Shown here piece after piece: positions 55,753 through 63,956 of a stretch of DNA of 64,000 nucleotides. Position 1 is the first letter of the stretch. Each line of letters starts with the position of its first letter. The position numbers and the translations under genes were made by a program. Under the pieces are notes generated by a model that worked only from the letters and a program-made list of their open reading frames with translations, was not told the origin of the DNA and did not search any database. This DNA comes from JALZKA01 sp963753385 (GTDB lineage: Bacteria > Actinomycetota > Thermoleophilia > Solirubrobacterales > 70-9). The DNA lies in NCBI GenBank assembly GCA_963753385.1, contig CAVWCC010000013.1, forward strand, positions 1 to 64,000. Reading direction: 5' to 3'.

Positions 55753-56325
55753 GTGGCGAAGGACGGCTGGGCCATGCAGAAGGTCACCGACGCCTTCCTC
55801 CTCAACATGGCCGAAGTCTCGGCCGGCCTGATCGGGCTGTTCCTGGTGGGCGTGTTCTTCTACGTCGAGACGGGCTTTCGCCGGCTCGGCGAGGAGCGCG
55901 AAGTCTTCGAGGACTATTTCCGCGCGAGCACCCAGATCGTGATGATCCTCTTCGCGATCCCGCTGATGCTCTCGCTCACGCTGGTCGTGCTCGAACCGGC
56001 CTGGAGCACGGTCCTGTTCGCCCTGCTCAGCGTGGCCCTCATTGCCGCCAACGTTGACACCGCGGGCCAGATCAGGGATGTCCAGCGCGTGACCGGATCG
56101 TCCACGCTCTTCATCAACGAGATCGTCGGCACCCTTGGTGTGGCGGTCCTGATCGTGACGCCGTGGATCCTGGGCGGTATCGACCCGTCGCGCGAGGACC
56201 TCACCTGGGCAATCCTTGTCTCGTTCGTTACCGCCTTCGTCAGCGTGCTCGCACTGGTGATGTCGGTGTTCGACGTCGCCAGGACGCAACAGCTACGGGC
56301 GAGCGGGCCCGGCCTCTCCGAGTAA
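55753..56325 (+). CDS. Integral membrane protein, 190 residues
   Basis: Five hydrophobic segments: MAEVSAGLIGLFLVGVFFYV, IVMILFAIPLMLSLTLVVLE, VLFALLSVALIAANV, GTLGVAVLIVTPWIL and WAILVSFVTAFVSVLALVM. The GTG at 55753 gives MAKDGWAMQKV; an internal ATG at 55774 is also possible. Family unrecognised. A bidirectional hairpin follows its stop. Confidence 0.6.
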   Translation: MAKDGWAMQKVTDAFLLNMAEVSAGLIGLFLVGVFFYVETGFRRLGEEREVFEDYFRASTQIVMILFAIPLMLSLTLVVLEPAWSTVLFALLSVALIAANVDTAGQIRDVQRVTGSSTLFINEIVGTLGVAVLIVTPWILGGIDPSREDLTWAILVSFVTAFVSVLALVMSVFDVARTQQLRASGPGLSE

Positions 56326-56348
56326 CGCCGGCTCCGCCGGTTACTCGG
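56318..56348. terminator. Bidirectional terminator hairpin between convergent genes
   Basis: CCGAGTAAC (56318-56326) pairs perfectly with GTTACTCGG (56340-56348), with a further CGGC/GCCG pairing inside. Both stop codons (TAA of each convergent gene) lie within the stem, so the structure covers the ends of the membrane protein and sigma factor genes. No long T run is present, as is common in GC-rich actinobacteria. Confidence 0.6.
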
Positions 56349-57354
56349 ACGGCAGCTCGGGCGGCACGCCGAAGCGCCGGAACATCTCCGGCAGCAGAAA
56401 GGCCGTGATGTCGCGAACGCGGGCGCCCTCGAGGGCAAGAACCTCGAGCGAGGCGGGGGCGTACAGGCCGCGCTCCGAGTCCCACAGGTACCAGGCAACC
56501 GCCGGTTGGCCGTTGGCGCTGGTCAACACGCTGCGGAGTCGCGGGCGGCCGGTGGTGGTGATGAACGCGATGACCGCGTCGCGGCCCTGGAACCAACCCG
56601 GGAGCGGCGGCATCGCGAAGGTCGCATCCTCGACGAGCATCGCGACCATGGCGTCGACGTCGCGGCGCTCCCATGCATCGATGTATCCCCGGACCGCCTC
56701 ACCGACCGCGTCGTCGCCGAGCTCGCGCAGCGTTGCCTGCTGGCTCCGCGCCGGAAGCCGCTCGTCCGCCGCCTTGCGGGCGCGCTGTAGCGCGCTGTTG
56801 ACCGACGCCACGGTGGTGTCGAGGGCGTCCGCGACCTCGCGGGCCGAGAACCCCAGGACCTCGCGCAGGATCAGCACTGCCCGCTGGCTCGCTGGCAGGT
56901 GCTGGAGCGCCGCGATGAACGCCAGCTCCACGCTCTCGCGCAGCTCGTAGCGAGCGTCCGGGGCGGCGTCCTGGTCCTGCGCGGCGAGCATCTCGTCGGG
57001 ATACGGCTCGAGCCAGATCGGCTCGCGCACAGGCTCGCCCGCGCCCTCGCCCGCGCCGGCCGGCGGACCGTGGTCGGCCGGGAGAACGCGCTTCGGGCGC
57101 TTGGCGATCATGTCTAGGCAGACGTTCGTCGCGATCTTGTAGAGCCAGGGACGAATCGGGCGGCCGCCCTCGAAGCCGCTGAGCCCACGCCAGGCGCGAA
57201 TGAGCGTGTCCTGAAGCGCGTCCTCGGCGTCGTGGACCGAGCCGAGCATCCGGTAGCAGTGCGCGTGCAGCTCGCCGCGATGCGGATCGACCAGCCGGCG
57301 GAACGCCTCCTCGTCGCCGCCGCGCGCCGCTTCGAGATCCGCCGTCAGGGCCAC
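56341..57354 (-). CDS. ECF sigma factor with C-terminal SnoaL-like domain (SigG/SigJ type)
   Basis: A 337-residue sigma factor. Region 2 is FRRLVDPHRGELHAHCYRMLGSVHDAEDALQDTLIRAWRGL with RPWLYKIATNVCLD, and region 4 is LPASQRAVLILREVLGFSAREVADAL with SVNSALQRARKA. Residues about 215-330 form an NTF2/SnoaL-like domain (VRGYIDAWERRDVDAMVAMLVEDATFAMPP), which in this sigma class replaces a separate anti-sigma factor. It is divergent from the RibD-like gene at 57442, a likely target (inference). Confidence 0.92.
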   Translation of the reverse strand: MALTADLEAARGGDEEAFRRLVDPHRGELHAHCYRMLGSVHDAEDALQDTLIRAWRGLSGFEGGRPIRPWLYKIATNVCLDMIAKRPKRVLPADHGPPAGAGEGAGEPVREPIWLEPYPDEMLAAQDQDAAPDARYELRESVELAFIAALQHLPASQRAVLILREVLGFSAREVADALDTTVASVNSALQRARKAADERLPARSQQATLRELGDDAVGEAVRGYIDAWERRDVDAMVAMLVEDATFAMPPLPGWFQGRDAVIAFITTTGRPRLRSVLTSANGQPAVAWYLWDSERGLYAPASLEVLALEGARVRDITAFLLPEMFRRFGVPPELPSE

Positions 57355-57441
57355 GGCTCGAGCTTAAACCGATGAGTTCCCGGCCTCGCCACGGTAGTAG
57401 GGGCAGACCAGCAAATCCCCGAGATTCGAGGAGAAACCCAA

Positions 57442-57990
57442 ATGAGAAATCTGAATGCAGCCCTGTTCGTTTCGCTGGACGGCGTTTACGAGGCACCCCA
57501 GGATTGGCACTTCCCGTATTTCAGCGAGGAGATGGAGGCGGTGGTCGGCGAGGCGATATCGACCTCCGACGCGCTGCTGATGGGCCGGGTGACCTACGAG
57601 GAGTGGTCGGCTTTCTGGCCGTCGCAGTCCCCGGACTCGTCGCCGATGGCCGCCTTCATGAACCAGACGCCGAAGTACGTGGTCTCGACGTCGCTCGAGG
57701 AGGTGGCCTGGGAGGGCTCGACGCTGCTGGGCGGCGACGTCGCCAAGTCGGTAGCCGAGCTCAAGGCGGCGCCCGGCCAGGACATCACGATCAACGGCGC
57801 GGGGACGCTCGTCCGCTCGCTCCTCAAGGAGGGGCTGATCGACGAGCTCCGGCTGATGATCCACCCGCTCGCGGTCGGCAAGGGCAAGCGCCTGTTCTCG
57901 GACGACGACGAGCTCAGCCTGAAGCTGATCGAGGCGACCCCGTTTAAGAGCGGCGTCATCTACGCGAGGTACGCGCCCGCGGAGGGCTGA
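57442..57990 (+). CDS. RibD C-terminal/dihydrofolate reductase-like protein
   Basis: A 182-residue RibD_C protein: LNAALFVSLDGVYEAPQDW, LLMGRVTYEEWSAFWP, DITINGAGTLVRSLLKEGLIDELRLMIHPLAVGKGKRLF. GAGGAG lies eight bases before the ATG. It is the third member of the family here and is divergent from the ECF-SnoaL sigma gene, with 87 bases between starts. In many actinobacteria such pairs are neighbours, but the reaction is unknown. Confidence 0.88.
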   Translation: MRNLNAALFVSLDGVYEAPQDWHFPYFSEEMEAVVGEAISTSDALLMGRVTYEEWSAFWPSQSPDSSPMAAFMNQTPKYVVSTSLEEVAWEGSTLLGGDVAKSVAELKAAPGQDITINGAGTLVRSLLKEGLIDELRLMIHPLAVGKGKRLFSDDDELSLKLIEATPFKSGVIYARYAPAEG

Positions 57991-57991
57991 C

Positions 57992-58849
57992 CTACGCCTC
58001 CGCGAGCGCCCGGTCGAGCAGCTCGGTGGCGAGCGCCAGGTCCTGCGGATCGTTGCCGAGCGCCGACCATGCTTCACGTGCGACGTTGCCGAGGTTGTCG
58101 AGCTGGTCGTCGGTGTGTAGCGGGTCGTGATGGAAGAGGAGCGTCGACCTCGTCTCGGCCCGGTGCGCGAAGTTGAGCGCGTCCGTTAGCGACGAGTGCC
58201 CCCAGCCGACGTGGCGTGGGTACTCGTCGTCGGTGTACTGGCAGTCGTGGACGAGCAGGTCGGCGCCCCGCGCGAGCCCGTAGCCGGACAGCCACTCGGA
58301 CTCGAGCTCGGCAACGGGACCGGCGATCGCAGGCTCGTGGTCGGGGATGTAGCAGAGGGTCCGCCCGCCGGCGCTGATCCGGTAGCCGAGGGTAGGCCCG
58401 CGATGGCTGACTGCTTCGGCACGGATCCGCGCCGAGCCCAGGTCCCACTCGGTCGGCGGGCAGAGCCGGAAGTCGACGTCGCAGGGCAGCTCGCGAACCT
58501 CGACCGGAGTGAGCGGAGCGGACAGGTAGCGCGCGATCCGGTCCTCGAGCGAGCCGCCCACGGCGGTCGGCCCCCAGATCGTCACGTGCGCCTCCGGATC
58601 GAACAGCGGCGCGAAGAACAGCAGTCCCTGGATATGGTCGAGGTGGAGGTGGGTGAGGAAGATGTGGATCCGGCCCGGCAGCTCGCCGAGGGCGAGCCCG
58701 AGGTTTCGGATCCCGGTGCCGGCGTCGAGCACGAGGAGCGTGCCATCGGCGAGCCGCAGCGAGATGCAGGAGGTGTTCCCGCCATAGCGCACCGTCTCCG
58801 GCCCCGGGCTGGGCACCGAGCCCCGCGCTCCCCAGACGGTGAGGTCCAT
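57992..58849 (-). CDS. MBL-fold metallo-hydrolase
   Basis: A 285-residue metallo-beta-lactamase-fold protein: LTVWGARGSVPSPGPETVRYGGNTSCI, metal motif FLTHLHLDHIQGLLFF (HxHxDH), then VSHRGPTLGYRISAGGRTLCYIPDHEP and LLVHDCQYTDDEYPRHVGWGHSS. This is the phosphodiesterase/phosphoribosyl cyclic phosphate-like branch with the CARD-free GARGS start. The ATG overlaps the TGA of the PAS gene (TGATG), so the two form an operon. Confidence 0.88.
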   Translation of the reverse strand: MDLTVWGARGSVPSPGPETVRYGGNTSCISLRLADGTLLVLDAGTGIRNLGLALGELPGRIHIFLTHLHLDHIQGLLFFAPLFDPEAHVTIWGPTAVGGSLEDRIARYLSAPLTPVEVRELPCDVDFRLCPPTEWDLGSARIRAEAVSHRGPTLGYRISAGGRTLCYIPDHEPAIAGPVAELESEWLSGYGLARGADLLVHDCQYTDDEYPRHVGWGHSSLTDALNFAHRAETRSTLLFHHDPLHTDDQLDNLGNVAREAWSALGNDPQDLALATELLDRALAEA

Positions 58850-59250
58850 CAGGTTCCGGAGCCGAGTACCCAGAAGATCGCGAGGGCCCCGCGCGTGCCC
58901 TCGGTCCCCGTGATCGGGAAGGCACAGACCTCGATCTCTTGCTCGACGTCCGTCGCCGAGCGGATGCGCATCCGCTCGGCCGATGGGAGCTCCTTCGAAA
59001 GCGCGATCGACAGCGGCAGCTCGTCGACGGGGAACGGCGATCCGTCGACTCGCATCGGCACGAAACGGGTGCCCCATTCCTGCGGTCCCATCGGGCCCGC
59101 CTCCTCGTAGCGGATGCCGAGCAGCTCCCCGGCCGCGTCGTTGAAGAACACGAGGGTCCCCTCGGTATCGACCAGGAACGCTGGGGTCGTAAGGTTCGAG
59201 ATCAGCCCGCGGGTCTGGATCAGCTCGATCGGGTGCGGCTCGACCGCCAC
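58849..59250 (-). CDS. PAS-domain protein
   Basis: A single PAS domain of about 133 residues: RGLISNLTTPAFLVDTEGTLVFFNDAAGELLGIRYEEAGPMGPQEWG is the PAS core, and FPITGTEGTRGALAIFWVLG the closing beta strands. The GTG at 59250 is taken because the frame further upstream overlaps the SnoaL-like gene at 59287 and has poor composition. It overlaps the MBL hydrolase start, suggesting that it senses a ligand or redox state for that enzyme. Confidence 0.72.
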   Translation of the reverse strand: MAVEPHPIELIQTRGLISNLTTPAFLVDTEGTLVFFNDAAGELLGIRYEEAGPMGPQEWGTRFVPMRVDGSPFPVDELPLSIALSKELPSAERMRIRSATDVEQEIEVCAFPITGTEGTRGALAIFWVLGSGT

Positions 59251-59286
59251 AGGCTGGAACTCTAGAGCTGCGACGATCTGAAGACG

Positions 59287-59778
59287 ATGGAAACCGACCC
59301 GGCAGGTGAGTTCGTCGAGCGCTTCGAGCGGGGGTGGGCGGGGGACGGCGTCGAGCCGCTCGCCGAGCTCTGGTCGGAGGACATCGAGCTCCACCAGCCG
59401 CTGCTCGGGTCGCTCCACGGCCGCGAGGAGTGCCGGAAGGCCTTCACCCGGGTGTTCGTGCTCTCGCCCGACCTGACGACCGAGGTCCATGACTGGGCCG
59501 GCGATCTCGACTCGCTCTACGTCGCCTTCACCTTCCACACGACATTCGGCGGCGCGAGGCTGGAGTGGCCCGCAGTCGACCGCTTCCGGGTGTCGGCCGA
59601 CGGGCTGATCCTGCGCCGCGACTCGTACTGGGACCTCTCGCTTGTGATGCGGATGATGGCCCGCCACCCGCGCGGCTGGCCGCGAATGGTTCGAGCCGGG
59701 CTGGTTCCGAGGCGGCCCGCCCCGCCGCCGTGGCCTGCGCCTCAAGCCGAGTCCTCGAAGCCGGCCAGCACCTCATAG
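59287..59778 (+). CDS. SnoaL-like NTF2-fold protein
   Basis: A 163-residue NTF2-fold protein: AGEFVERFERGWAGDGVEPLAELWSEDIELHQPLLGSLHGREECRKAF, then VAFTFHTTFGGARLEWPAVDRFRV and a variable Pro-rich tail. It is divergent from the PAS gene and overlaps the end of the opposing HDAC-like gene by 37 bases. Reaction unknown. Confidence 0.75.
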   Translation: METDPAGEFVERFERGWAGDGVEPLAELWSEDIELHQPLLGSLHGREECRKAFTRVFVLSPDLTTEVHDWAGDLDSLYVAFTFHTTFGGARLEWPAVDRFRVSADGLILRRDSYWDLSLVMRMMARHPRGWPRMVRAGLVPRRPAPPPWPAPQAESSKPASTS

Positions 59779-60839
59779 ACGAGCGGGCCGATCGCCTCGA
59801 GGTCGTAGCCGCCCTCCTGGACGAACACGGTCGGGAGGCCGAGCGCTCCGAGCTCGCGTCCGGCTCGGCGAAAGCCCTCCACCGTGACCTGAAGCGGGCT
59901 CTCCGGGTCGCCGCCCGCGGCGTCGACGCCGAGCGCGACGACCAGGCCGCCGGCTTCGGGTTCCACCCAGGCGCCCAGCCCGCGGATCGCCTCGATCCAC
60001 TCGTCGTCTCCGCTGCCCGGCGGCAGGGGGACGTTGCGGTTGGCGCCCTGCGCCTTGCCGGCGCCGGTCTCAGCCGCGAAGCCGAGGAAGTGCGGGAACC
60101 AGCCCGCGCCCGGGTCGACGTGGGCCGAGCCGATGAGCACCCCCGGGTCGTCGTAGAAGATCGACTGCGTGCCGTTGCCGTGGTGGGCGTCGATGTCGAT
60201 CACCGCGACCACGCCGTCGCCCCGATCGCGCAGGCGCGCCGCGGCCGCCGCCGTGTTGTTCAGGTAGCACGAGCCGCCGAAGGCGGTTCGCGTCGCGTGG
60301 TGGCCCGGTGGGCGGCAGAGCGCGTACGCCGCCGGCGCGCCGGCGCGCACCGCGTCGGCGGCCGAGATCGCCACATCCAGGGCCGCGCGCGCCGCGTCCC
60401 AGGTGCCCGGGCCGATCAGGGTCATCGTGTCGTACGCGAAGCGCCCCGCCCGCGCGCTGGCCGCCGTGGGGACCGCGGGCCCGAGGTCGCCGAGCAGCCC
60501 GGGATGCGCGAACACGTACGGGACGATCCGGTCCTGCCCGGGATCCGCGGTGAGCCCCGCCGCCTCCCAATCGTCCCAGGCCGACTCCAGATACGCCGTC
60601 AGCGCCGGGTCGTGGAGTCGCAGTGCGACGTCGTCCGGGTGCTCGGCGGCCGCGACGATCCGCGCATCGCGGCGCTCGAGCTCGGACCGGATCCGCTCGG
60701 CGCGCTCGGGGATCTCGGTCCCCGGCGTGCGGACTCCGACCCAGACCTCGCCGCCCGGCTCGTGCAGGCGGTGGCGGTCGCTCCAGAGGACGGGCATCGC
60801 GAGGGCCAACTGGGCCTCGTCATACCACAAGCGGCCCAC
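59742..60839 (-). CDS. Histone deacetylase-family amidohydrolase (acetylpolyamine deacetylase-like)
   Basis: A 365-residue zinc deacetylase of the HDAC/AcuC/AphA superfamily. Active-site motifs are RPPGHHATRTAFGGSCYLNN (His-His), VIDIDAHHGNGTQSIFYD (zinc Asp and His) and ALGVDAAGGDP (zinc Asp). Bacterial members remove acetyl groups from polyamines or other acetylated amines. Start GTG 60839 (VGRLWYDEAQLAL) fits family N-termini; ATG 60797 is also in frame. Being divergent from a diaminohexanoate operon, an acetylated diamine or amino acid is an attractive substrate (inference). Confidence 0.88.
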   Translation of the reverse strand: MGRLWYDEAQLALAMPVLWSDRHRLHEPGGEVWVGVRTPGTEIPERAERIRSELERRDARIVAAAEHPDDVALRLHDPALTAYLESAWDDWEAAGLTADPGQDRIVPYVFAHPGLLGDLGPAVPTAASARAGRFAYDTMTLIGPGTWDAARAALDVAISAADAVRAGAPAAYALCRPPGHHATRTAFGGSCYLNNTAAAAARLRDRGDGVVAVIDIDAHHGNGTQSIFYDDPGVLIGSAHVDPGAGWFPHFLGFAAETGAGKAQGANRNVPLPPGSGDDEWIEAIRGLGAWVEPEAGGLVVALGVDAAGGDPESPLQVTVEGFRRAGRELGALGLPTVFVQEGGYDLEAIGPLVYEVLAGFEDSA

Positions 60840-60884
60840 GTTGCTGAACGCTCGTACAGAACGGCGTACAGGGCGGGGCAGGTT

Positions 60885-60944
60885 TGGCCGGTTCCGGCCA
60901 TTGACCTGGGGTGATCCGCGGCGTAGGTTCCCGAACGACCGTTC
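60885..60944 (+). promoter_or_regulatory. Promoter with palindromic operators for the kdd operon
   Basis: TTGACC (60901-60906), a 17-base spacer and TAGGTT (60924-60929) form a promoter. A perfect palindrome GAACGACCGTTC (60933-60944) sits at the expected transcription start, and another, TGGCCGGTTCCGGCCA (60885-60900), ends just before the -35. The first resembles TetR-type sites, and a TetR gene is in the operon (63285). The divergent deacetylase starts 46 bases away from the second palindrome. Confidence 0.55.
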
Positions 60945-61018
60945 ATGAAGGCACGGGTTTGGTGAGCGCCGCAAGGCGCGAAAGCAGGTTTAGCCCCCCG
61001 CCAGGGGATGTTTCCACG

Positions 61019-62050
61019 GTGGAGATCGCGCAGCAACTGGGGGCCGACAGGGTGATCGAGCCACCCGGGTCGCTGCCGCAGCCCGCCGCGAGGCTCGAAC
61101 CGTCCGGTCCCTGCCGGCGATTCGAGACGGAGGTCGAGGTCGAGCGGCTCTGTCTCGATTCGACGTCGCACCGCCAGATCCGCGAGGCAGCCGGGGGCGA
61201 CCCGTACGCGATGGCCGCGCGCATCCTGGAGATCGTGGCGGCCCGGGGCAAGATGCACAACCCGGAGACCGACTCGGGCGGCGTTCTGCTCGGCACCGTC
61301 AGCGCGGTGGGGGAGGGCGTTTCCTCGCCGCCCGAGGCCGGCATGCGAGTCGTGACGCTCGCGTCGCTCACGCTGACGCCGCTCCGGCTGGAGGGCGTGA
61401 GGAGACTCGACCCGGAGTCGCCCCAGGTGGAGGTCGCGGGGACCGCGTATATCTTCGACCGAGCCCCGTGGGCGCCGCTGCCCGACGACCTCCCGCTGTC
61501 GGCGGCGCTCGACGTGTTCGACGTCTGCGCGGCGGCGTCACATGTCCGCCAACTCGCGTCCGGAGCCCGGACCGTCTATGTGCTCGGGGCCGGGCACGCG
61601 GGCAAGCTGGCGCTCGCGGCGGCGCGCGACGTCTCGCCGGAGGCGACGCTGGTCGCGGTGGACGTGGACGAGGCCGCGGTCGAGCGCACCACCGACCTCG
61701 GGCTCGCCGACATCGGCGTCGCCACCGACCTGCGCGATCCGGTCGGGGCGCTCGAGTCGGTGCGTGCGGCGGGGGCGCCGCCCGCTGAGCTGACCGTCGT
61801 GGTCGTGAACGCCACCGGCTGTGAGCCCAGCGCGATCCTGCTCACCGAAGACGAGGGCACAGTCCTGTTCTTCTCGATGGCGACCAGCTTCTCGGCCGTG
61901 GCCCTCACGTCGGACGGGCTGTCGTCGAGCGCGACGATGGTGGTCGGCACGGGCTACGCGCCCGACCGCGGCGCCTACGCGCTCGACCTCGTGCGGCGCT
62001 CTCCCGCGCTGCGCGAGGCGATGGGCGCGGCGAACGGAGCGCTCGCGTGA
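61019..62050 (+). CDS. kdd: L-erythro-3,5-diaminohexanoate dehydrogenase
   Basis: A 343-residue NAD-dependent dehydrogenase matching Kdd of lysine fermentation, which converts (3S,5S)-3,5-diaminohexanoate to 5-amino-3-oxohexanoate. ARLEPSGPCRRFETEVEVERLCLDS, ILEIVAARGKMHNPETDSGGVLLGTV and AGTAYIFDRAPWAPLPDDLPL are family blocks, and TVYVLGAGHAGKLALAAARD is the Rossmann motif. The GTG at 61019 gives the usual length. Position before a BKACE gene strongly supports the call. It overlaps the next gene by four bases (GTGA). Confidence 0.88.
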   Translation: MEIAQQLGADRVIEPPGSLPQPAARLEPSGPCRRFETEVEVERLCLDSTSHRQIREAAGGDPYAMAARILEIVAARGKMHNPETDSGGVLLGTVSAVGEGVSSPPEAGMRVVTLASLTLTPLRLEGVRRLDPESPQVEVAGTAYIFDRAPWAPLPDDLPLSAALDVFDVCAAASHVRQLASGARTVYVLGAGHAGKLALAAARDVSPEATLVAVDVDEAAVERTTDLGLADIGVATDLRDPVGALESVRAAGAPPAELTVVVVNATGCEPSAILLTEDEGTVLFFSMATSFSAVALTSDGLSSSATMVVGTGYAPDRGAYALDLVRRSPALREAMGAANGALA

Positions 62051-62507
62051 GCGCTCATCGCGTCCAGACCCGCTGGGGCGACCTGGACGCCCTCGGCCAC
62101 GTGGGCCACACCGCCGTCTTCACCTACCTCGAGGCGGGCCGGGACGCATTCCTCAAGACGCACGGGATCGCCCGGGACGAGTACGTCGTCGGCCGCTGCT
62201 CGGTGACCTTCCAGCGCGAGATCATGCCGTCGGTCGAGGTCGTCACGGTCGAGTGCGAGACCCGCGAGCTCGGCAGCTCGAGCGTCACCACCAGCGAGCG
62301 GATCCTCGACGAGACCGGGGACTTGCTGGTCGAGGCCGAGTTCGGGATCGTGCTCTGGGACCCCGCGGGCCGCGGATCACGGCCGATCAGCGCGAGGAAC
62401 GGGCTTCGCTCGCCAAGGAGGAGAGTAAGAGCGGGCAATCGCTTTCGGAGGGGAGGAGTCCTAGATGGCCTGGAACAGCGACCCGGTCGTCCTCACCGTG
62501 GCGGTGA
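62047..62507 (+). CDS. Hotdog-fold thioesterase-like protein with probable frameshift near its end
   Basis: The start GTG at 62047 opens RVQTRWGDLDALGHVGHTAVFTYLEAGRDAF, the 4-hydroxybenzoyl-CoA thioesterase-type hotdog motif with catalytic Asp, followed by VVGRCSVTFQREIMPSVEV. In this frame the protein is sound to about LVEAEFGIVLWDPAG (near 62370) but then stays open to 63153 through the BKACE gene, which is not credible. One frame over, RITADQREERASLAKEE continues as a normal hotdog C-terminus to a stop at 62507. A missing base near 62367-62378 would join them. In the pathway it could act on an aminoacyl- or crotonyl-CoA intermediate. Confidence 0.65.
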
Positions 62508-63292
62508 CCGGCGCGGACGTCTTCCGCGAGAACAACCCGAACATCCCGTACACGACCGAGGAGATCGCGAACTCGTCGATCGAGGCGGCCGGCGCCGGCG
62601 CCACGGTCGTTCACCTCCACGTCCGCGAGGACGACGGCACGCCGAGCGGCCGGCCCGAGCTCTTCGTCGACGTAATCGACCGGATCCGTGCAGGCTCCGA
62701 CCTGCTGACGATGGTCTCCACCGGCGGCGCCAACGACATGACGATCGAGGAGCGGACGACCGGCCTCGAGGCGAAGCCGGACATCTCCGGCGTCGAGTCG
62801 GGCTCGATGAACTTCGGCGACGAGACCTTCATCACGCCGCCGCCGGCGGGCCGTGGGATCGTCAAGCGCGCGACCGAGGCTCAGATTGCGCTCGAGGTCG
62901 AGGCCTTCGACGTCGGCCATGTGGTGAGCGCGGTGCGCTGGCTCGAGCAGGGCATCCTCGAGGCGCCGATGCGGATCAACCTGGTGTTCGGGGTGCCAGG
63001 CGGGATCGATGCCTCGCCGGAGGCGCTCGACGCGATGCTCCGGCCGCTGCCCGAGGGCACGTTCTGGACGGTCACCTGCATCGGCCGCCACCACCAGCGG
63101 ATGCTGGGCCTGGCGCTGCTGAAAGGCGCGCCGGGGATCCGCACCGGTCTTGAGGACGTCGCCTACATCTCGAAAGGCGTCCACGCGCCCTCGAACGCGG
63201 CGCTGGCCGAGATGGCCGTCGGGCTCGCGAAGACGCTCGGCCGCGAGGTCGCGACCCAGGACCAGACGAGGGAGCTCCTGCACCTTGGCTGA
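62465..63292 (+). CDS. kce: BKACE family 3-keto-5-aminohexanoate cleavage protein
   Basis: A 275-residue beta-keto acid cleavage enzyme. FRENNPNIPYTTEEIANSSIEAAGAGATVVHLHVREDDGTPS contains the zinc HLH motif, VSTGGANDMTIEERTTGLEAKPDISGVESGSMNFGDE the substrate loop, and GLEDVAYISKGVHAPSNAALAEMA the C-terminal block. Kce condenses 5-amino-3-oxohexanoate with acetyl-CoA to give acetoacetate and 3-aminobutyryl-CoA, the step after Kdd. GGGGAGG lies about seven bases before the ATG. Confidence 0.92.
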   Translation: MAWNSDPVVLTVAVTGADVFRENNPNIPYTTEEIANSSIEAAGAGATVVHLHVREDDGTPSGRPELFVDVIDRIRAGSDLLTMVSTGGANDMTIEERTTGLEAKPDISGVESGSMNFGDETFITPPPAGRGIVKRATEAQIALEVEAFDVGHVVSAVRWLEQGILEAPMRINLVFGVPGGIDASPEALDAMLRPLPEGTFWTVTCIGRHHQRMLGLALLKGAPGIRTGLEDVAYISKGVHAPSNAALAEMAVGLAKTLGREVATQDQTRELLHLG

Positions 63293-63956
63293 TCCCGCGG
63301 CAACCGTCGCCGAGCCGGCCGCTGGCTCCCGCCGCGCGCGCGGCCCCGAGACGCGCGAGGCAATTCACGCCGCCGCGATCGAGCTCTTTGCGAGGCTCGG
63401 GTACCACGCAACGTCGATGCGCGCGATCGCCGCCGCGGCCGAGGTGCAGCCCGCTGCGATCTACCACTGGTACCCGTCGAAGGAGGCGATCCTGGTCCGC
63501 CTCCAGGACGACTTCATGGACCGCCTGACGGAGAAGGTGGTCGCCGCCATGGAAGCCCACCCCTCGCCGGCGCTGAAGCTCGCGGCGTCCGTCCGCGAGC
63601 ACGTGGTGTTCCACGGCCTCCACCGGCGCGAGGCGTTCGTCACCGACAGCGAGATCCGGGCGCTGACCGACGGGCCGCGCCAGGCCCTGATCGCCCAGCG
63701 CGATGAGTATCAGGCGACGTTCGTGGAGCTGATCCGCGACGGGATCCGGGACGGGTCGCTGCGCGCGTCCGACGCCCGGGTCGCCGCCTACGCGATCCTG
63801 CTCCAGTGCACGGGCGTCGCGCTCTGGTTCGACCCCGAGGGCCCGCTGCCGCTGGACGAGGTCGCGGAGCTGCACGTCGAGTTGGTGCTCGGCTCGCTGG
63901 GGGCGTCCGCCGAGCTGATCGGCGAGGCGATCGCGGGGGTGCGCGATGACCGTTGA
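63285..63956 (+). CDS. TetR-family transcriptional regulator
   Basis: A 223-residue regulator: IHAAAIELFARLGYHATSMRAIAAAAEVQPAAIYHWYPSKEAIL is the HTH with the common IYHWYPSKE recognition segment, and the C-terminal domain resembles the TetR_C/KstR2-like group that senses acyl-CoA thioesters. TTG at 63285 overlaps the kce stop by eight bases, with GAGGGAG upstream. It probably controls the kdd operon through GAACGACCGTTC at 60933-60944. Confidence 0.88.
   Translation: MADPAATVAEPAAGSRRARGPETREAIHAAAIELFARLGYHATSMRAIAAAAEVQPAAIYHWYPSKEAILVRLQDDFMDRLTEKVVAAMEAHPSPALKLAASVREHVVFHGLHRREAFVTDSEIRALTDGPRQALIAQRDEYQATFVELIRDGIRDGSLRASDARVAAYAILLQCTGVALWFDPEGPLPLDEVAELHVELVLGSLGASAELIGEAIAGVRDDR

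Noticed and set aside
59250..59745. N-terminal extension of the PAS protein on the minus strand
   Set aside because: Overlaps the SnoaL-like gene and has Arg/Ser-rich shadow composition.
62047..63153. A single 368-codon protein from the hotdog start through kce
   Set aside because: Only the first about 110 residues look like protein. The rest is an Arg-rich shadow of the well-supported kce gene, so a frameshift is the better explanation.
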